A program made the translations under genes and the position numbers. The notes below the pieces were generated by a model. The model was not told the origin of the DNA and searched no databases. It saw only the letters and a program-made list of their open reading frames with translations. From JABWBJ01 sp035646395 (GTDB lineage: Bacteria > Gemmatimonadota > Gemmatimonadetes > Gemmatimonadales > Gemmatimonadaceae), in contig DASRPK010000145.1 in the NCBI GenBank assembly GCA_035646395.1, positions 1-26,397 on the forward strand: DNA of 26,397 bases, given 5' to 3'. Below, piece by piece: positions 8,660 through 16,225 of the stretch (positions are counted from its first letter, which is position 1; every line of letters begins with the position of its first letter).

Positions 8660-9706
8660 ATGGGCGTGACGGCGGTGCAGGAAGACAGGAAAAAGGCGCT
8701 AAATCTGGCCATCGCGCAGATCGAAAAGAGCTGCGGCAAGGGGTCGATCATGAAGATGGGCGCCGATTCGGCGCGCGTCCGGGTCGAATCGATTCCCACG
8801 GGCGCCATCAATCTCGACGCAGCGATCGGCGTGGGCGGCATTCCCCGCGGGCGCGTGACGGAGATCTTCGGGCCAGAGTCGAGCGGCAAGACCACGCTCT
8901 GTCTCCACGTGGTCGCAAATGCGCAGCGCACTGGTGGCGTGGCCGCATTCATCGACGCGGAGCATGCGCTCGACATCGAGTACGCAAAGAAGCTTGGCGT
9001 GGACGTGCAGAACCTCCTCGTGTCGCAGCCGGATACGGGAGAGCAGGCGCTGGAGATCTGCGAGATCCTCGTGCGCTCGGGTGCAGTCGACATCGTGGTC
9101 ATCGACTCGGTCGCGGCGCTCGTGCCGAAGGCGGAGATCGAAGGCGAAATGGGTGATTCACACGTTGGCCTGCAGGCGCGCCTCATGAGTCAGGCGCTCC
9201 GCAAGCTGACCGGTGCCATCGCCCGCTCGCGCACCTCGGTGGTGTTCATCAACCAGCTGCGCGAAAAGATTGGCGTGATGTTCGGCAATCCCGAGACGAC
9301 AACGGGTGGCAAGGCGCTCAAGTTCTACGCGTCGGTCCGGCTCGACATCCGCCGGCTCGGTGCGGTGAAGGACAAGGAAGAAGTGATCGGCTCGCAGGTG
9401 CGCGTGAAGGTGGTGAAGAACAAGGTTGCGCCACCGTTCAAGCAGGCAGAATTCGACATCATGTACGCCGAGGGCATCAGCCACGTCGGCCTGCTGGTCG
9501 ACATCGGCTCCGAGGCGAACATCATCGAGAAGTCTGGTGCCTGGTACAGCTATAACGGCCAGCGTATCGGTCAGGGGCGTGAAAACGCCAAGCTGTTCCT
9601 GAAGGACAACCCGGTCCTGCAGGCCGAGATCGAGGAGAAGGTGAAGACCGTGCTTGGCATTCGGCCAATTGCGGGTGCTCCCGAACAGGAGACCGCGGAC
9701 GAGTAG
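8660..9706 (+). CDS. recA: Recombinase RecA
   Basis: Forms filaments on single-stranded DNA for homologous recombination and for triggering LexA self-cleavage. The 348-residue product is of normal length and uninterrupted (no intein). Landmarks: LAIAQIEKSCGKGSIMKMG, Walker A GPESSGKTT (about 71-79), VVIDSVAALVPKAEIEGEMG, the L2/DNA-binding region INQLREKIGVMFGNPETTTGG, ALKFYASVRLDIRR, and a short acidic C-terminal tail. The ATG at 8660 gives the standard N-terminus; an in-frame TTG at 8573 would add 29 residues unlike the family. Ribosome binding sequence is weak. The next gene is recX after a 133-nt structured spacer. Confidence 0.98.
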   Translation: MGVTAVQEDRKKALNLAIAQIEKSCGKGSIMKMGADSARVRVESIPTGAINLDAAIGVGGIPRGRVTEIFGPESSGKTTLCLHVVANAQRTGGVAAFIDAEHALDIEYAKKLGVDVQNLLVSQPDTGEQALEICEILVRSGAVDIVVIDSVAALVPKAEIEGEMGDSHVGLQARLMSQALRKLTGAIARSRTSVVFINQLREKIGVMFGNPETTTGGKALKFYASVRLDIRRLGAVKDKEEVIGSQVRVKVVKNKVAPPFKQAEFDIMYAEGISHVGLLVDIGSEANIIEKSGAWYSYNGQRIGQGRENAKLFLKDNPVLQAEIEEKVKTVLGIRPIAGAPEQETADE

Positions 9707-9732
9707 CCGAATACGTGCATATGTCTTCCGGT

Positions 9733-9820
9733 GAGAAGTTGGGGCCGGAGGGTTGTTTCTCTGAGAAAGTTGGAGCCCGGTACTCCGCTTTTTTCAGTGG
9801 GCTCCCTTCGGCCTCTTCTC
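9733..9820 (+). ncRNA. Structured recA-recX spacer (candidate attenuator)
   Basis: Nested complementary segments span the spacer. GAGAAG (9733-9738) pairs with CTTCTC (9815-9820), and GGCCGGAGGG (9743-9752) pairs with CCCTTCGGCC (9804-9813) apart from one mismatch. GGAGCCC (9772-9778) pairs with GGGCTCC (9799-9805) and competes with both the outer stem and the small terminator-like hairpin at 9772-9786. Mutually exclusive stems are the hallmark of attenuation, but no small-molecule class is recognised and no covariation is available. Confidence 0.4.
9772..9794 (+). terminator. Weak intrinsic terminator after recA
   Basis: GGAG (9772-9775) and CTCC (9783-9786) form a 4-bp stem with a 7-nt loop, followed by GC and six T residues (9789-9794). 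The stem is short, so termination would be partial. In E. coli recX is expressed by limited readthrough of a terminator between recA and recX, and this site fits such an arrangement. Confidence 0.45.
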
Positions 9821-9839
9821 TTGGGTGGGACGATGGCGG

Positions 9840-10571
9840 ATGGGTGACATGACCCGAGAGAAAAAGAATCCTGAGCGAAAGGCTCGTGGACCGGCGCGAG
9901 TGCGTGAAGTCGACATCGACCTCGACGCGCTGGGTGATCCACTGACCGTCAGCGACCTCGCGCCGGTGCCGGGGCGGAGCGATCGGCTGCGGGTGAGTGT
10001 CAACGGCGTCGAGTGCGGAGACGTCACGCTGGATTTCGTGGCTGACGAGCGATTGCGGAGCGGACTGACCCTAACGAGGGCGCAAGCCGGCGACGTGCTC
10101 GGCGCCGTCCAGCGGACGATCGTCCTCGACAAGGCTCTCGATCTGCTTGCGGTCCGCGCGCGGTCGGGACGGGACCTCCGGGTCCGTTTGCGCCGTGCCC
10201 GAGCCCCGGATGGCGACATCACCTGGGCAATCGACCGACTCGTCAGGCAGGGTTTCCTCGATGACTCGGCCTACGCGCGGCAGGTTGCGCGTGCAAAGGT
10301 GCTGGGAGGTGGAGTCTCGCGAAGGCGGGTCGTGACGGAACTGAGGCGTCGTGGCGTATCGGCGGACGTGGCCGACGAGGCGATCGATGCGACACTCAGC
10401 GAAGTTGATCTCGATGAGGAGGGCGCTGCCCGCAACGCCGCCGAGAAGCGGATGCGGGCCCTGCGATCGCTGGAGCCGGCGCAGCAACGACAACGACTCT
10501 ACGCGTACCTCGCGCGTCGCGGCTTCGAGAGCGACGTCGTGCGAAAGGTTATCGCGTCGGTGTTGCGCTGA
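9840..10571 (+). CDS. recX: Regulatory protein RecX
   Basis: RecX binds RecA filaments and restrains recombinase activity. The 243-residue product has an N-terminal extension (about 1-85, beta-rich, like the longer RecX proteins of Firmicutes) followed by three-helix RecX repeats. Recognisable segments are ALDLLAVRARSGRDLRVRL, IDRLVRQGFLDDSAYARQVARAKV, GVSRRRVVTELRRRGVS and LYAYLARRGFESDVVRKVI. I chose ATG 9840, preceded by GGTGGGA at 9824-9830; ATG 9849 and GTG 9825 are alternatives differing by a few residues. Its position after recA is the common order. The structured spacer upstream suggests it is made at a lower level than RecA. Confidence 0.9.
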   Translation: MGDMTREKKNPERKARGPARVREVDIDLDALGDPLTVSDLAPVPGRSDRLRVSVNGVECGDVTLDFVADERLRSGLTLTRAQAGDVLGAVQRTIVLDKALDLLAVRARSGRDLRVRLRRARAPDGDITWAIDRLVRQGFLDDSAYARQVARAKVLGGGVSRRRVVTELRRRGVSADVADEAIDATLSEVDLDEEGAARNAAEKRMRALRSLEPAQQRQRLYAYLARRGFESDVVRKVIASVLR

Positions 10572-10652
10572 CCGCCGGCGCCGCGACTGGCCATCACGAC
10601 TTCCGGACAACTTCATTACCGGGTTCCCACCGGGGCGCAGGGTCGACCGCGT

Positions 10653-10678
10653 AGTGTCCCGCAACACTTTCGGACACT
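10653..10678. promoter_or_regulatory. 7-bp inverted repeat directly before the TolB-like gene
   Basis: AGTGTCC (10653-10659) and GGACACT (10672-10678) are perfect inverted copies separated by 12 nt. The right arm ends 3 nt before the ATG at 10682, where a ribosome binding site would be expected. It could be a repressor operator or an RNA hairpin covering the start. No Shine-Dalgarno is otherwise seen. Confidence 0.4.
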
Positions 10679-10681
10679 CCC

Positions 10682-11578
10682 ATGCAAATGAATCTCGTCG
10701 CGTTCCTGACAGCCCTGACGACTCCGCTGCTGGCCCAGGCTCAACAGCCCAAGCCTCCCGTCATCAATGGCGGACTGCCTTCGGTATCGCCGTCCGGCGA
10801 TGCGATAGCATTCCTCTCGAATCGCGATGGCGAGTACGACGTGTATGTCACGACACCCGATGGTTCAGAGCTCATGCGGATTACCAGATCCCCCGCATTC
10901 GAAAGTGCCCCGCTCTGGACCGGTTCCAGGCTTGTCTTCGCGATCTGGGCCGACAACAAGTCGACCGTCTATGCCGCGAGCGCTGAAGCACCGCAGCCCA
11001 CCGTGATCGGGACCAGCAGCGGGAGGCAGCCCGCGATTTCACCTGACGGGAAGAAGCTGTTGTTCTCGAAAGGGCAATTTCCGGCGATGCAGTTGGTCGA
11101 GTCGGCGCTGGACGGATCCAACGAACGGGAACTGATGAAGACGCCATCAGCCCAGTTCAACGCGGTGTACTCACCGGACCAGAAGCAGATCGCCTTTGCG
11201 CGTACCGACTCGACGCGGCAATTGCAGATCTGGGTCATGAACGCCGACGGATCGGGGGAACGGCAGCTCACGCACTTCAGAACCGGGGACGGCAGCCCGC
11301 AGTGGCCGGCCTGGTCACCGGACGGCGCCAGTCTCGCGATCCAGTCGGGGAGGTACAATCGGCAGACGCCATCCGAGAACACGGCTCACATCTGGCTCGT
11401 TGACGTGAAGACGGGCGCCGCCAAACGGTTGAACCCGCACGAGAGGGCGTATCTCGACGAAACGCCCTCCTGGTTCCCCGACGGCAAGCGGATCGCGTTC
11501 CAGAGTGATCGCACGGGCCGGATGGAAGTGTGGGTCATGAACGCCGATGGTACCGGCTCGGTGCAGGTGACTCGGTAA
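10682..11578 (+). CDS. Exported TolB-like PD40 beta-propeller protein
   Basis: A 298-residue protein with a signal peptide (MQMNLVAFLTALTTPLLAQA, cleavage likely after AQA) and then a series of PD40/WD40-like blades. Recurring motifs are SPSGDAIAFLSNRDGEYDVY, AISPDGKKLLFSKG, YSPDQKQIAFARTD, WSPDGASLAIQSG and FPDGKRIAFQSDRTG, many followed by a VMNADGSGERQLT-type turn, about six blades in all. This resembles the C-terminal half of TolB, but the TolB N-terminal domain is absent and no tol-pal genes are nearby. It is therefore not a bona fide TolB. It probably acts in the periplasm as a binding scaffold. ATG 10682 or 10688 could start it. A tandem-repeat array begins directly after its stop. Confidence 0.85.
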   Translation: MQMNLVAFLTALTTPLLAQAQQPKPPVINGGLPSVSPSGDAIAFLSNRDGEYDVYVTTPDGSELMRITRSPAFESAPLWTGSRLVFAIWADNKSTVYAASAEAPQPTVIGTSSGRQPAISPDGKKLLFSKGQFPAMQLVESALDGSNERELMKTPSAQFNAVYSPDQKQIAFARTDSTRQLQIWVMNADGSGERQLTHFRTGDGSPQWPAWSPDGASLAIQSGRYNRQTPSENTAHIWLVDVKTGAAKRLNPHERAYLDETPSWFPDGKRIAFQSDRTGRMEVWVMNADGTGSVQVTR

Positions 11579-11655
11579 AGGGTGCAAAGGGTGCAAGGGG
11601 TGCAAAGGGTGCGAAGGGTGCGAAGGGTGCGAAGGGTAATCGTCTCTCGCACCCT
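11579..11655. repeat. AGGGTGCRA x6 tandem repeat with one inverted copy
   Basis: Six 9-nt units run from 11579 to 11632: AGGGTGCAA twice, GGGGTGCAA once, then AGGGTGCGA three times. After 14 nt an inverted copy, TCGCACCCT, lies at 11647-11655 and can form a 9-bp hairpin with the last unit. The array begins on the base after the TolB-like stop codon and ends about 40 nt before alaS. The change of variant along the array suggests unit-by-unit duplication. Confidence 0.9.
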
Positions 11656-11696
11656 GAGAGGAGGAGGCGGAGCGCGGGGCTTTATATTCCGAGTCT

Positions 11697-14540
11697 ATGT
11701 ATGCCTCGGAAATTCGCGCGCGATTCCTGAAGTACTTCGAGCGGAACGGCCATGCCGTCAGGCCCAGTTCCACGCTCGTTCCAGCGGACGACCCGACGTT
11801 GCTCTTCACGAACGCCGGCATGGTCCAGTTCAAGAAGATCTTCCTCGGACTGGAACAGACGGACTACGGCCGCCGGGCCGTGACGTCGCAGAAGTGCGTG
11901 CGCGCCGGTGGCAAGCATAACGATCTGGAGCAGGTGGGCCACACCTACCGGCACCACACGTTCTTCGAAATGCTCGGCAACTTCTCGTTTGGCGATTACT
12001 TCAAGCGGGATGCCATTCGTTATGCGTGGGAGTGGGTGACGGGACCACGGGATCAGGGAAACCTGGGTTTTCCGGCCGAGCATATCCGCATCTCGGTGTT
12101 CCGGGAGGATGACGAGGCTCGTGCGTTGTGGCGGGAAGTCGCGGGCCTCCCCGATTCCCGGATCTACGGACTCGGCGAGAAGGACAACTTCTGGCAGATG
12201 GCCGACACCGGTCCGTGTGGTCCCTGCTCGGAGATCTACGTCGACCTCGCGCACCTCACGAAGGACTGGGCGTTTCCGGAAGGCGCGACCGGCGAGTGGA
12301 CGGATCTCGAGCGCAAGGAATTTTCGGTCGACGCGTTTTACGAAGGTGCCGAGGCGGGACGGTTCCTCGAGATCTGGAACCTTGTCTTCATGCAATTCGA
12401 TCGTCAGGCAGACGGTACGCTCGTGCCGCTCCCGAAGCCGTCGGTCGACACTGGTGCGGGACTCGATCGCATTGCGGCCGCGCTGCAGGGCGTCACCAGC
12501 AACTATCACGCGGAACATTTCACCGCGCTGATCAGGCGCATCGAGGAAGTGGTCGGATTCCCCTATCACGGCCGCACCGAGAGCGCGCCCAGAATGCTCG
12601 AGCGTCAGGCGCGGAAGGCGGGTGGACGTGAGCGGATCATGGTCGACCCGGCTTCATTCCGCGTTATCGCCGACCACGCGCGGGCCGTCGCATTCCTGCT
12701 CGCGGACGGGGTACATCCGTCGAACGAAGGACGCGGCTACGTGTTGCGACGCATCCTGCGACGGGCGGTTCGCCATGCCTGGCTCCTGGGCCAGCGCGAG
12801 CCGACACTCGTGCACATCGTGCAGGTCGTCATCGATTCGCTTGGCGACGTCTATCCGGAGCTCCGGCAGCGCGCGGCGCATGTCATCGAGACGACCCGGG
12901 CGGAGGAAGAGCGCTTCCTGGCGACGATCGACGGTGGCATGAAGCGGTTCGATGAGATCGCGCCGGAGCATACGACGCAGGGCGGCGATGTGGTCCGGGG
13001 GACGATCAGTGGCGAAGACGCGTTCCGGCTGTACGACACGTTCGGCTTCCCGATCGACCTGACGGAACTGATGGCGAGGGAACGCGGCTATACCGTGGAC
13101 ATCGCCGGGTTTGACGTGGCGTTAGGCAGGCAGCGTGAGGCGTCGCAGGAAGAGCGGAAGTCGAGGAAGCTGGCGGTGGCCGTGGATGAGCTGACGGACG
13201 TTTCCAGGTGGGACGTCACCGTGACACCCGAGACGGGCGCAGTCCAGGCGATGGGACACGCACCCGTCGTCGAAATCGGTTCCTGGCCGGCGACGAAATT
13301 CGTCGGCTACGAGACTGTCGAGATCGAGACGCAAGTGACCGCCGTCCGGCAGCTTGGCGAGGGACGCGTCGCCGTGCTGTTGCGCGAGACGCCGTTCTAT
13401 GCCGAGTCGGGCGGGCAGGTCTCTGATGGGGGCGAGATCATTGGCGAAGGGTGGCGGGTGGACGTCGACGACGTGCGCAAGATCGACGGCCGCACTGCTG
13501 CGCTGGGCCGCCTAACGGGCAGCCTGTCGTTCGGCCGTGCGACGGCCCGCGTCCCCAGCGACCGGCGCAAGGACACCGAGCGCAATCACACGGCGACGCA
13601 CCTGCTCCACGCGGCGCTGCGAGAAGTGCTGGGGGTGAGCGTGCACCAGGCTGGGTCGCTGGTCGCGCCGGACCGCCTGCGGTTCGACTTCACGCATCAC
13701 GGGCCGGTGAAGCCGGAAGCGTTGAACGAGATCGAGTTGCACGTGAATCGCGGGATCTGGGCGGCGCAGGAGGTCATCCGTGAGGAGAAGCCGTACAAGG
13801 AAGCCGTCGCGACCGGGGCAATGGCGCTCTTCGGCGAGAAGTACGGCGACGTCGTCAGGGTGATCACGGTGCCCGGGATTTCGGTCGAGTTGTGTGGCGG
13901 CACGCACGTGCGCAACACGAGCGAGATCGGGCTGTTCCACATCCTGTCGGAAACCGGGGTGGGTGCCGGACTGCGACGGATCGAGGCTGCGACCGGAAAG
14001 CGGGCGTACGACATCCTGCGGGAGCGCGAGCTGCAGCTGCGGGCCATCGCGGACGTGCTGAAGGCGACGCCCGAGACGGCAGTCAAAAAGGCGCAGGCAC
14101 TGCTCGAGGAGCGCCGCGCGCTGGAGAAGCAGCTCGAGGAGGCGATGCGCGGCGGCACCGACGAAGTGCGGCGGCTTGTGGATTCCGCCGCGCCGATCGA
14201 TGGCATCCGCGCCGTGTCGTCGGTGGTGAAGGCCGCCGACGTGAAGACGCTTCAGGCGTTAGGCGATGCGGTGCGCGGACATCCGGGAGCGCTGGTGGCA
14301 GCGCTCGGCGCCACGTTCGACGACCAGAAGTCGGCCTTGCTGGTCGTGGTCACGGACGACGCGCGGGGACGGGGTGTGCGCGCCGACGAAGTCGTGCGGG
14401 AACTGGCGGCCGTTGCCGGAGGGCGCGGCGGCGGCAAGCCCCACATGGCGCAGGCCGGGATACCGGATGGCGGACGGCTACCCGATGCCCTGGCCGCGCT
14501 CGAGGGTGTGCTGCGCGCCCACCTGACGCGGGTGTCGTGA
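11697..14540 (+). CDS. alaS: Alanyl-tRNA synthetase
   Basis: Charges tRNA-Ala and edits mischarged Ser and Gly. Class II catalytic core at the N-terminus (ASEIRARFLKYFERNGH, TLLFTNAGMVQFKKIFLG, EMLGNFSFGDYFK, and the motif 3 region near SVDTGAGLDRI). The editing domain carries the zinc ligands His631 and His635 (NHTATHLLH) and Cys733 and His737 (ELCGGTHV). The C-terminal part has a coiled region (KKAQALLEERRALEKQLEEA) and an oligomerisation domain ending in the GGRGGGKPHMAQAGIPDG motif. At 947 residues it is longer than the roughly 875 of E. coli, largely from loops in the central region. The ATG at 11697 gives the conventional N-terminus, with GAGGAGG about 35 nt upstream but no well-spaced ribosome binding site. 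Its stop overlaps the next GTG. Confidence 0.97.
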   Translation: MYASEIRARFLKYFERNGHAVRPSSTLVPADDPTLLFTNAGMVQFKKIFLGLEQTDYGRRAVTSQKCVRAGGKHNDLEQVGHTYRHHTFFEMLGNFSFGDYFKRDAIRYAWEWVTGPRDQGNLGFPAEHIRISVFREDDEARALWREVAGLPDSRIYGLGEKDNFWQMADTGPCGPCSEIYVDLAHLTKDWAFPEGATGEWTDLERKEFSVDAFYEGAEAGRFLEIWNLVFMQFDRQADGTLVPLPKPSVDTGAGLDRIAAALQGVTSNYHAEHFTALIRRIEEVVGFPYHGRTESAPRMLERQARKAGGRERIMVDPASFRVIADHARAVAFLLADGVHPSNEGRGYVLRRILRRAVRHAWLLGQREPTLVHIVQVVIDSLGDVYPELRQRAAHVIETTRAEEERFLATIDGGMKRFDEIAPEHTTQGGDVVRGTISGEDAFRLYDTFGFPIDLTELMARERGYTVDIAGFDVALGRQREASQEERKSRKLAVAVDELTDVSRWDVTVTPETGAVQAMGHAPVVEIGSWPATKFVGYETVEIETQVTAVRQLGEGRVAVLLRETPFYAESGGQVSDGGEIIGEGWRVDVDDVRKIDGRTAALGRLTGSLSFGRATARVPSDRRKDTERNHTATHLLHAALREVLGVSVHQAGSLVAPDRLRFDFTHHGPVKPEALNEIELHVNRGIWAAQEVIREEKPYKEAVATGAMALFGEKYGDVVRVITVPGISVELCGGTHVRNTSEIGLFHILSETGVGAGLRRIEAATGKRAYDILRERELQLRAIADVLKATPETAVKKAQALLEERRALEKQLEEAMRGGTDEVRRLVDSAAPIDGIRAVSSVVKAADVKTLQALGDAVRGHPGALVAALGATFDDQKSALLVVVTDDARGRGVRADEVVRELAAVAGGRGGGKPHMAQAGIPDGGRLPDALAALEGVLRAHLTRVS

Positions 14541-14848
14541 ACGTCCGGGACTGGCTGGCGCACCGCGAGCCGTCCCCTCCGCGCGAGTTGCGGGAACGCG
14601 TCGAAGCGCTTGCCCTGGCGGTGCCGGAACGAGCCGACGATCCCGCCGGAACGTTGCTCGACGCCGCGGAAGCCGCGTTGATCGGCTTGTCGCGGCAACC
14701 GATAGGGGAACGCGCGACCGCACTCGACCTGCTCGCCGTCGACGCGCTCGTCACCTACGCGCTGGAGGTGGCGTCGCAGACGCCGGAGCAGATCCCGGCG
14801 ATCTCGGAACGCGCCATGACCCGCCTGTCGCGCGTCACCGTGCGGTGA
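14537..14848 (+). CDS. Conserved-looking small protein of unknown function
   Basis: I do not recognise this gene. It lies between alaS and the PHP phosphatase, starting at a GTG that overlaps the alaS stop (GTGA) and ending in a TGA overlapped by the next GTG. It encodes 103 residues, soluble, rich in Ala, Leu, Glu and Arg, with no Cys, no signal peptide and no membrane segment. Predicted helices include RELRERVEALALAVPE, AGTLLDAAEAALIGLS and LDLLAVDALVTYALEVA. Codon use is like that of its neighbours. The stop-start overlaps on both sides are the main evidence that it is real and co-translated. The frame remains open upstream inside alaS, but that part is a shadow of alaS. Confidence 0.72.
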   Translation: MNVRDWLAHREPSPPRELRERVEALALAVPERADDPAGTLLDAAEAALIGLSRQPIGERATALDLLAVDALVTYALEVASQTPEQIPAISERAMTRLSRVTVR

Positions 14849-15630
14849 TCGACATCCACACGCACCTCCTGCCCGGGGTGGACGACGGGTCGCCTAACGC
14901 GGACCATTCGGCTCTGGTCATGAGCCGGATGCGCGCGGAGGGCGTCCGGGGGATCGTCTGCACACCACACCTGAACGTTTCGAGTGCACGGTCGGCGCCG
15001 TTCGAACATCATGCGGCCCTGATTCTCGCGCTGCGGGCGCAGGCGCCGGCGGATCTCGCACTCTATCAGGGGTTCGAGATCATGCTCGACGCAGACACGT
15101 TTGAGCTGGCGGATGCACGTCTGGGACTGGGCGGCTCGCGGGCGCGGCTGGTGGAGTTCCCCCGGCGTGGGCTGCCGGCGGATGCGACCGGGCAGTTGTC
15201 CCGTCTTGTTGCGCAGGGGCTTGTGCCGGTTGTCGCGCATCCGGAGCGGTACTCCGGCTGCACCACCGCGACGATTGCCACGTGGCGGGACCATGGCGCG
15301 GTCATTCAGTGTGACGCGATGGCGCTCCTGGGACGCGGGCCGATGACCGATTTCGCCCGGGCAATGTTAGGCGCCGGCCAGGTCGACATCCTCGCCAGCG
15401 ACAATCACGGTGACCGGCGTAGCCTCGCGACCGCGGTGTTGTGGATGGCGGAAATCGGCGCCGCGAACCAGGCGTCCATCATGACCTCGGCGAACCCGGA
15501 ACTCCTGCTCGCCGACCAACCGCTGCAGCCAGTGCCGCCGGTTTCATTTCACCGGGGGATGTTCGAGCGGCTGCGCGAACTCATCTTCCGGTCACCGCAG
15601 CACGCTCGCACCAGGGATCTCTCCCAGTGA
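14845..15630 (+). CDS. CpsB/CapC (YwqE) family PHP-type protein-tyrosine phosphatase
   Basis: Metal-dependent phosphatases of this family dephosphorylate tyrosine kinases that control capsule and exopolysaccharide export. The 261-residue product has the PHP signature IDIHTHLLPGVDDGS (His5, His7, Asp14), TPH near residue 37, the FEIM and VEFP segments, AHPERY and a late ASDNHG motif, all metal-binding landmarks of the family (ASDAHN is commoner for the last). The GTG start gives MIDIHTH and overlaps the preceding stop. No tyrosine kinase or Wzx/Wzy gene is nearby, but gmhA follows and gmd lies 7 kb downstream, consistent with surface-polysaccharide control. The C-terminal tail beyond about 240 is variable. 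Confidence 0.88.
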   Translation: MIDIHTHLLPGVDDGSPNADHSALVMSRMRAEGVRGIVCTPHLNVSSARSAPFEHHAALILALRAQAPADLALYQGFEIMLDADTFELADARLGLGGSRARLVEFPRRGLPADATGQLSRLVAQGLVPVVAHPERYSGCTTATIATWRDHGAVIQCDAMALLGRGPMTDFARAMLGAGQVDILASDNHGDRRSLATAVLWMAEIGAANQASIMTSANPELLLADQPLQPVPPVSFHRGMFERLRELIFRSPQHARTRDLSQ

Positions 15631-15640
15631 GGAACAAAGG

Positions 15641-16225
15641 ATGACGGCCGACAGCCAGACCGCGCGCGCGCACGCGGTGACGCGCCTTCGCGATCTCGCG
15701 GAACTCGCCCGCAAGACGGCGGACGAGTTGCCCGACCAGATCGTGGAAGCGGCCACGCTGGTCCGCGACGTGCTGGCTCACGGCGGGACGTTGTTCTTCT
15801 GCGGTAATGGCGGCAGTGCCGCCGACGCGCAGCACATCGCTACCGAATACGTGGTTCGGTACATGAAGAACCGGCGGGCGATGCCGGCGATTGCGCTCAC
15901 CACGGACACGTCGCTGCTTACCGCGGCCGGTAATGACCTCGGATTCGAGCACATCTTTTCACGGCAGGTGGAGGCCCTGGTCAGGGCCGGTGACCTGCTG
16001 GTCGTACACTCCACGAGCGGCACTTCACCTAACGTGATCAACGCCGCCGGGTCGGCCCGGAAGCAGGGCGCAAAGGTTCTCGTGTTGACCGCGCGCGATG
16101 GTGGCACCCTCCGCGCGCTGGCGGATGTGGCCATCGTGATCCCGACGGACCGGACGGACCGTGCCCAGGAGCTGCATCTGGCCATCCAGCACGTGATCTG
16201 CGAAATGGTGGAAGCCGATGCTTGA
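15641..16225 (+). CDS. gmhA: SIS-domain sedoheptulose-7-phosphate isomerase (GmhA-like)
   Basis: GmhA converts sedoheptulose 7-phosphate to D-glycero-D-manno-heptose 7-phosphate, the first step to heptose of LPS or S-layer glycans. The 194 residues match the family length. Motifs: CGNGGSAADAQHIATE, LTTDTSLLTAAGNDLGFEHI, HSTSGTSPNVINAA, and the C-terminal ELHLAIQHVICEMVE. The phosphate-binding Ser residues and the catalytic-region His and Glu are present. The start ATG has a good Shine-Dalgarno (TGAGGAA at 15628-15634) that includes the stop codon of the phosphatase gene. Its end overlaps the following SDR gene by 8 nt. DiaA-type SIS proteins are an alternative, but the motifs fit GmhA better. 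Confidence 0.88.
   Translation: MTADSQTARAHAVTRLRDLAELARKTADELPDQIVEAATLVRDVLAHGGTLFFCGNGGSAADAQHIATEYVVRYMKNRRAMPAIALTTDTSLLTAAGNDLGFEHIFSRQVEALVRAGDLLVVHSTSGTSPNVINAAGSARKQGAKVLVLTARDGGTLRALADVAIVIPTDRTDRAQELHLAIQHVICEMVEADA

Noticed and set aside
11579..11655. CRISPR array
   Set aside because: The units are 9 nt with no spacers, and no cas gene is present; it is a simple tandem repeat.
13892..14536. Upstream extension of the 103-residue gene inside alaS
   Set aside because: This part is Arg/Gly-rich out-of-frame translation of alaS; the GTG at 14537 overlapping the alaS stop is the sensible start.
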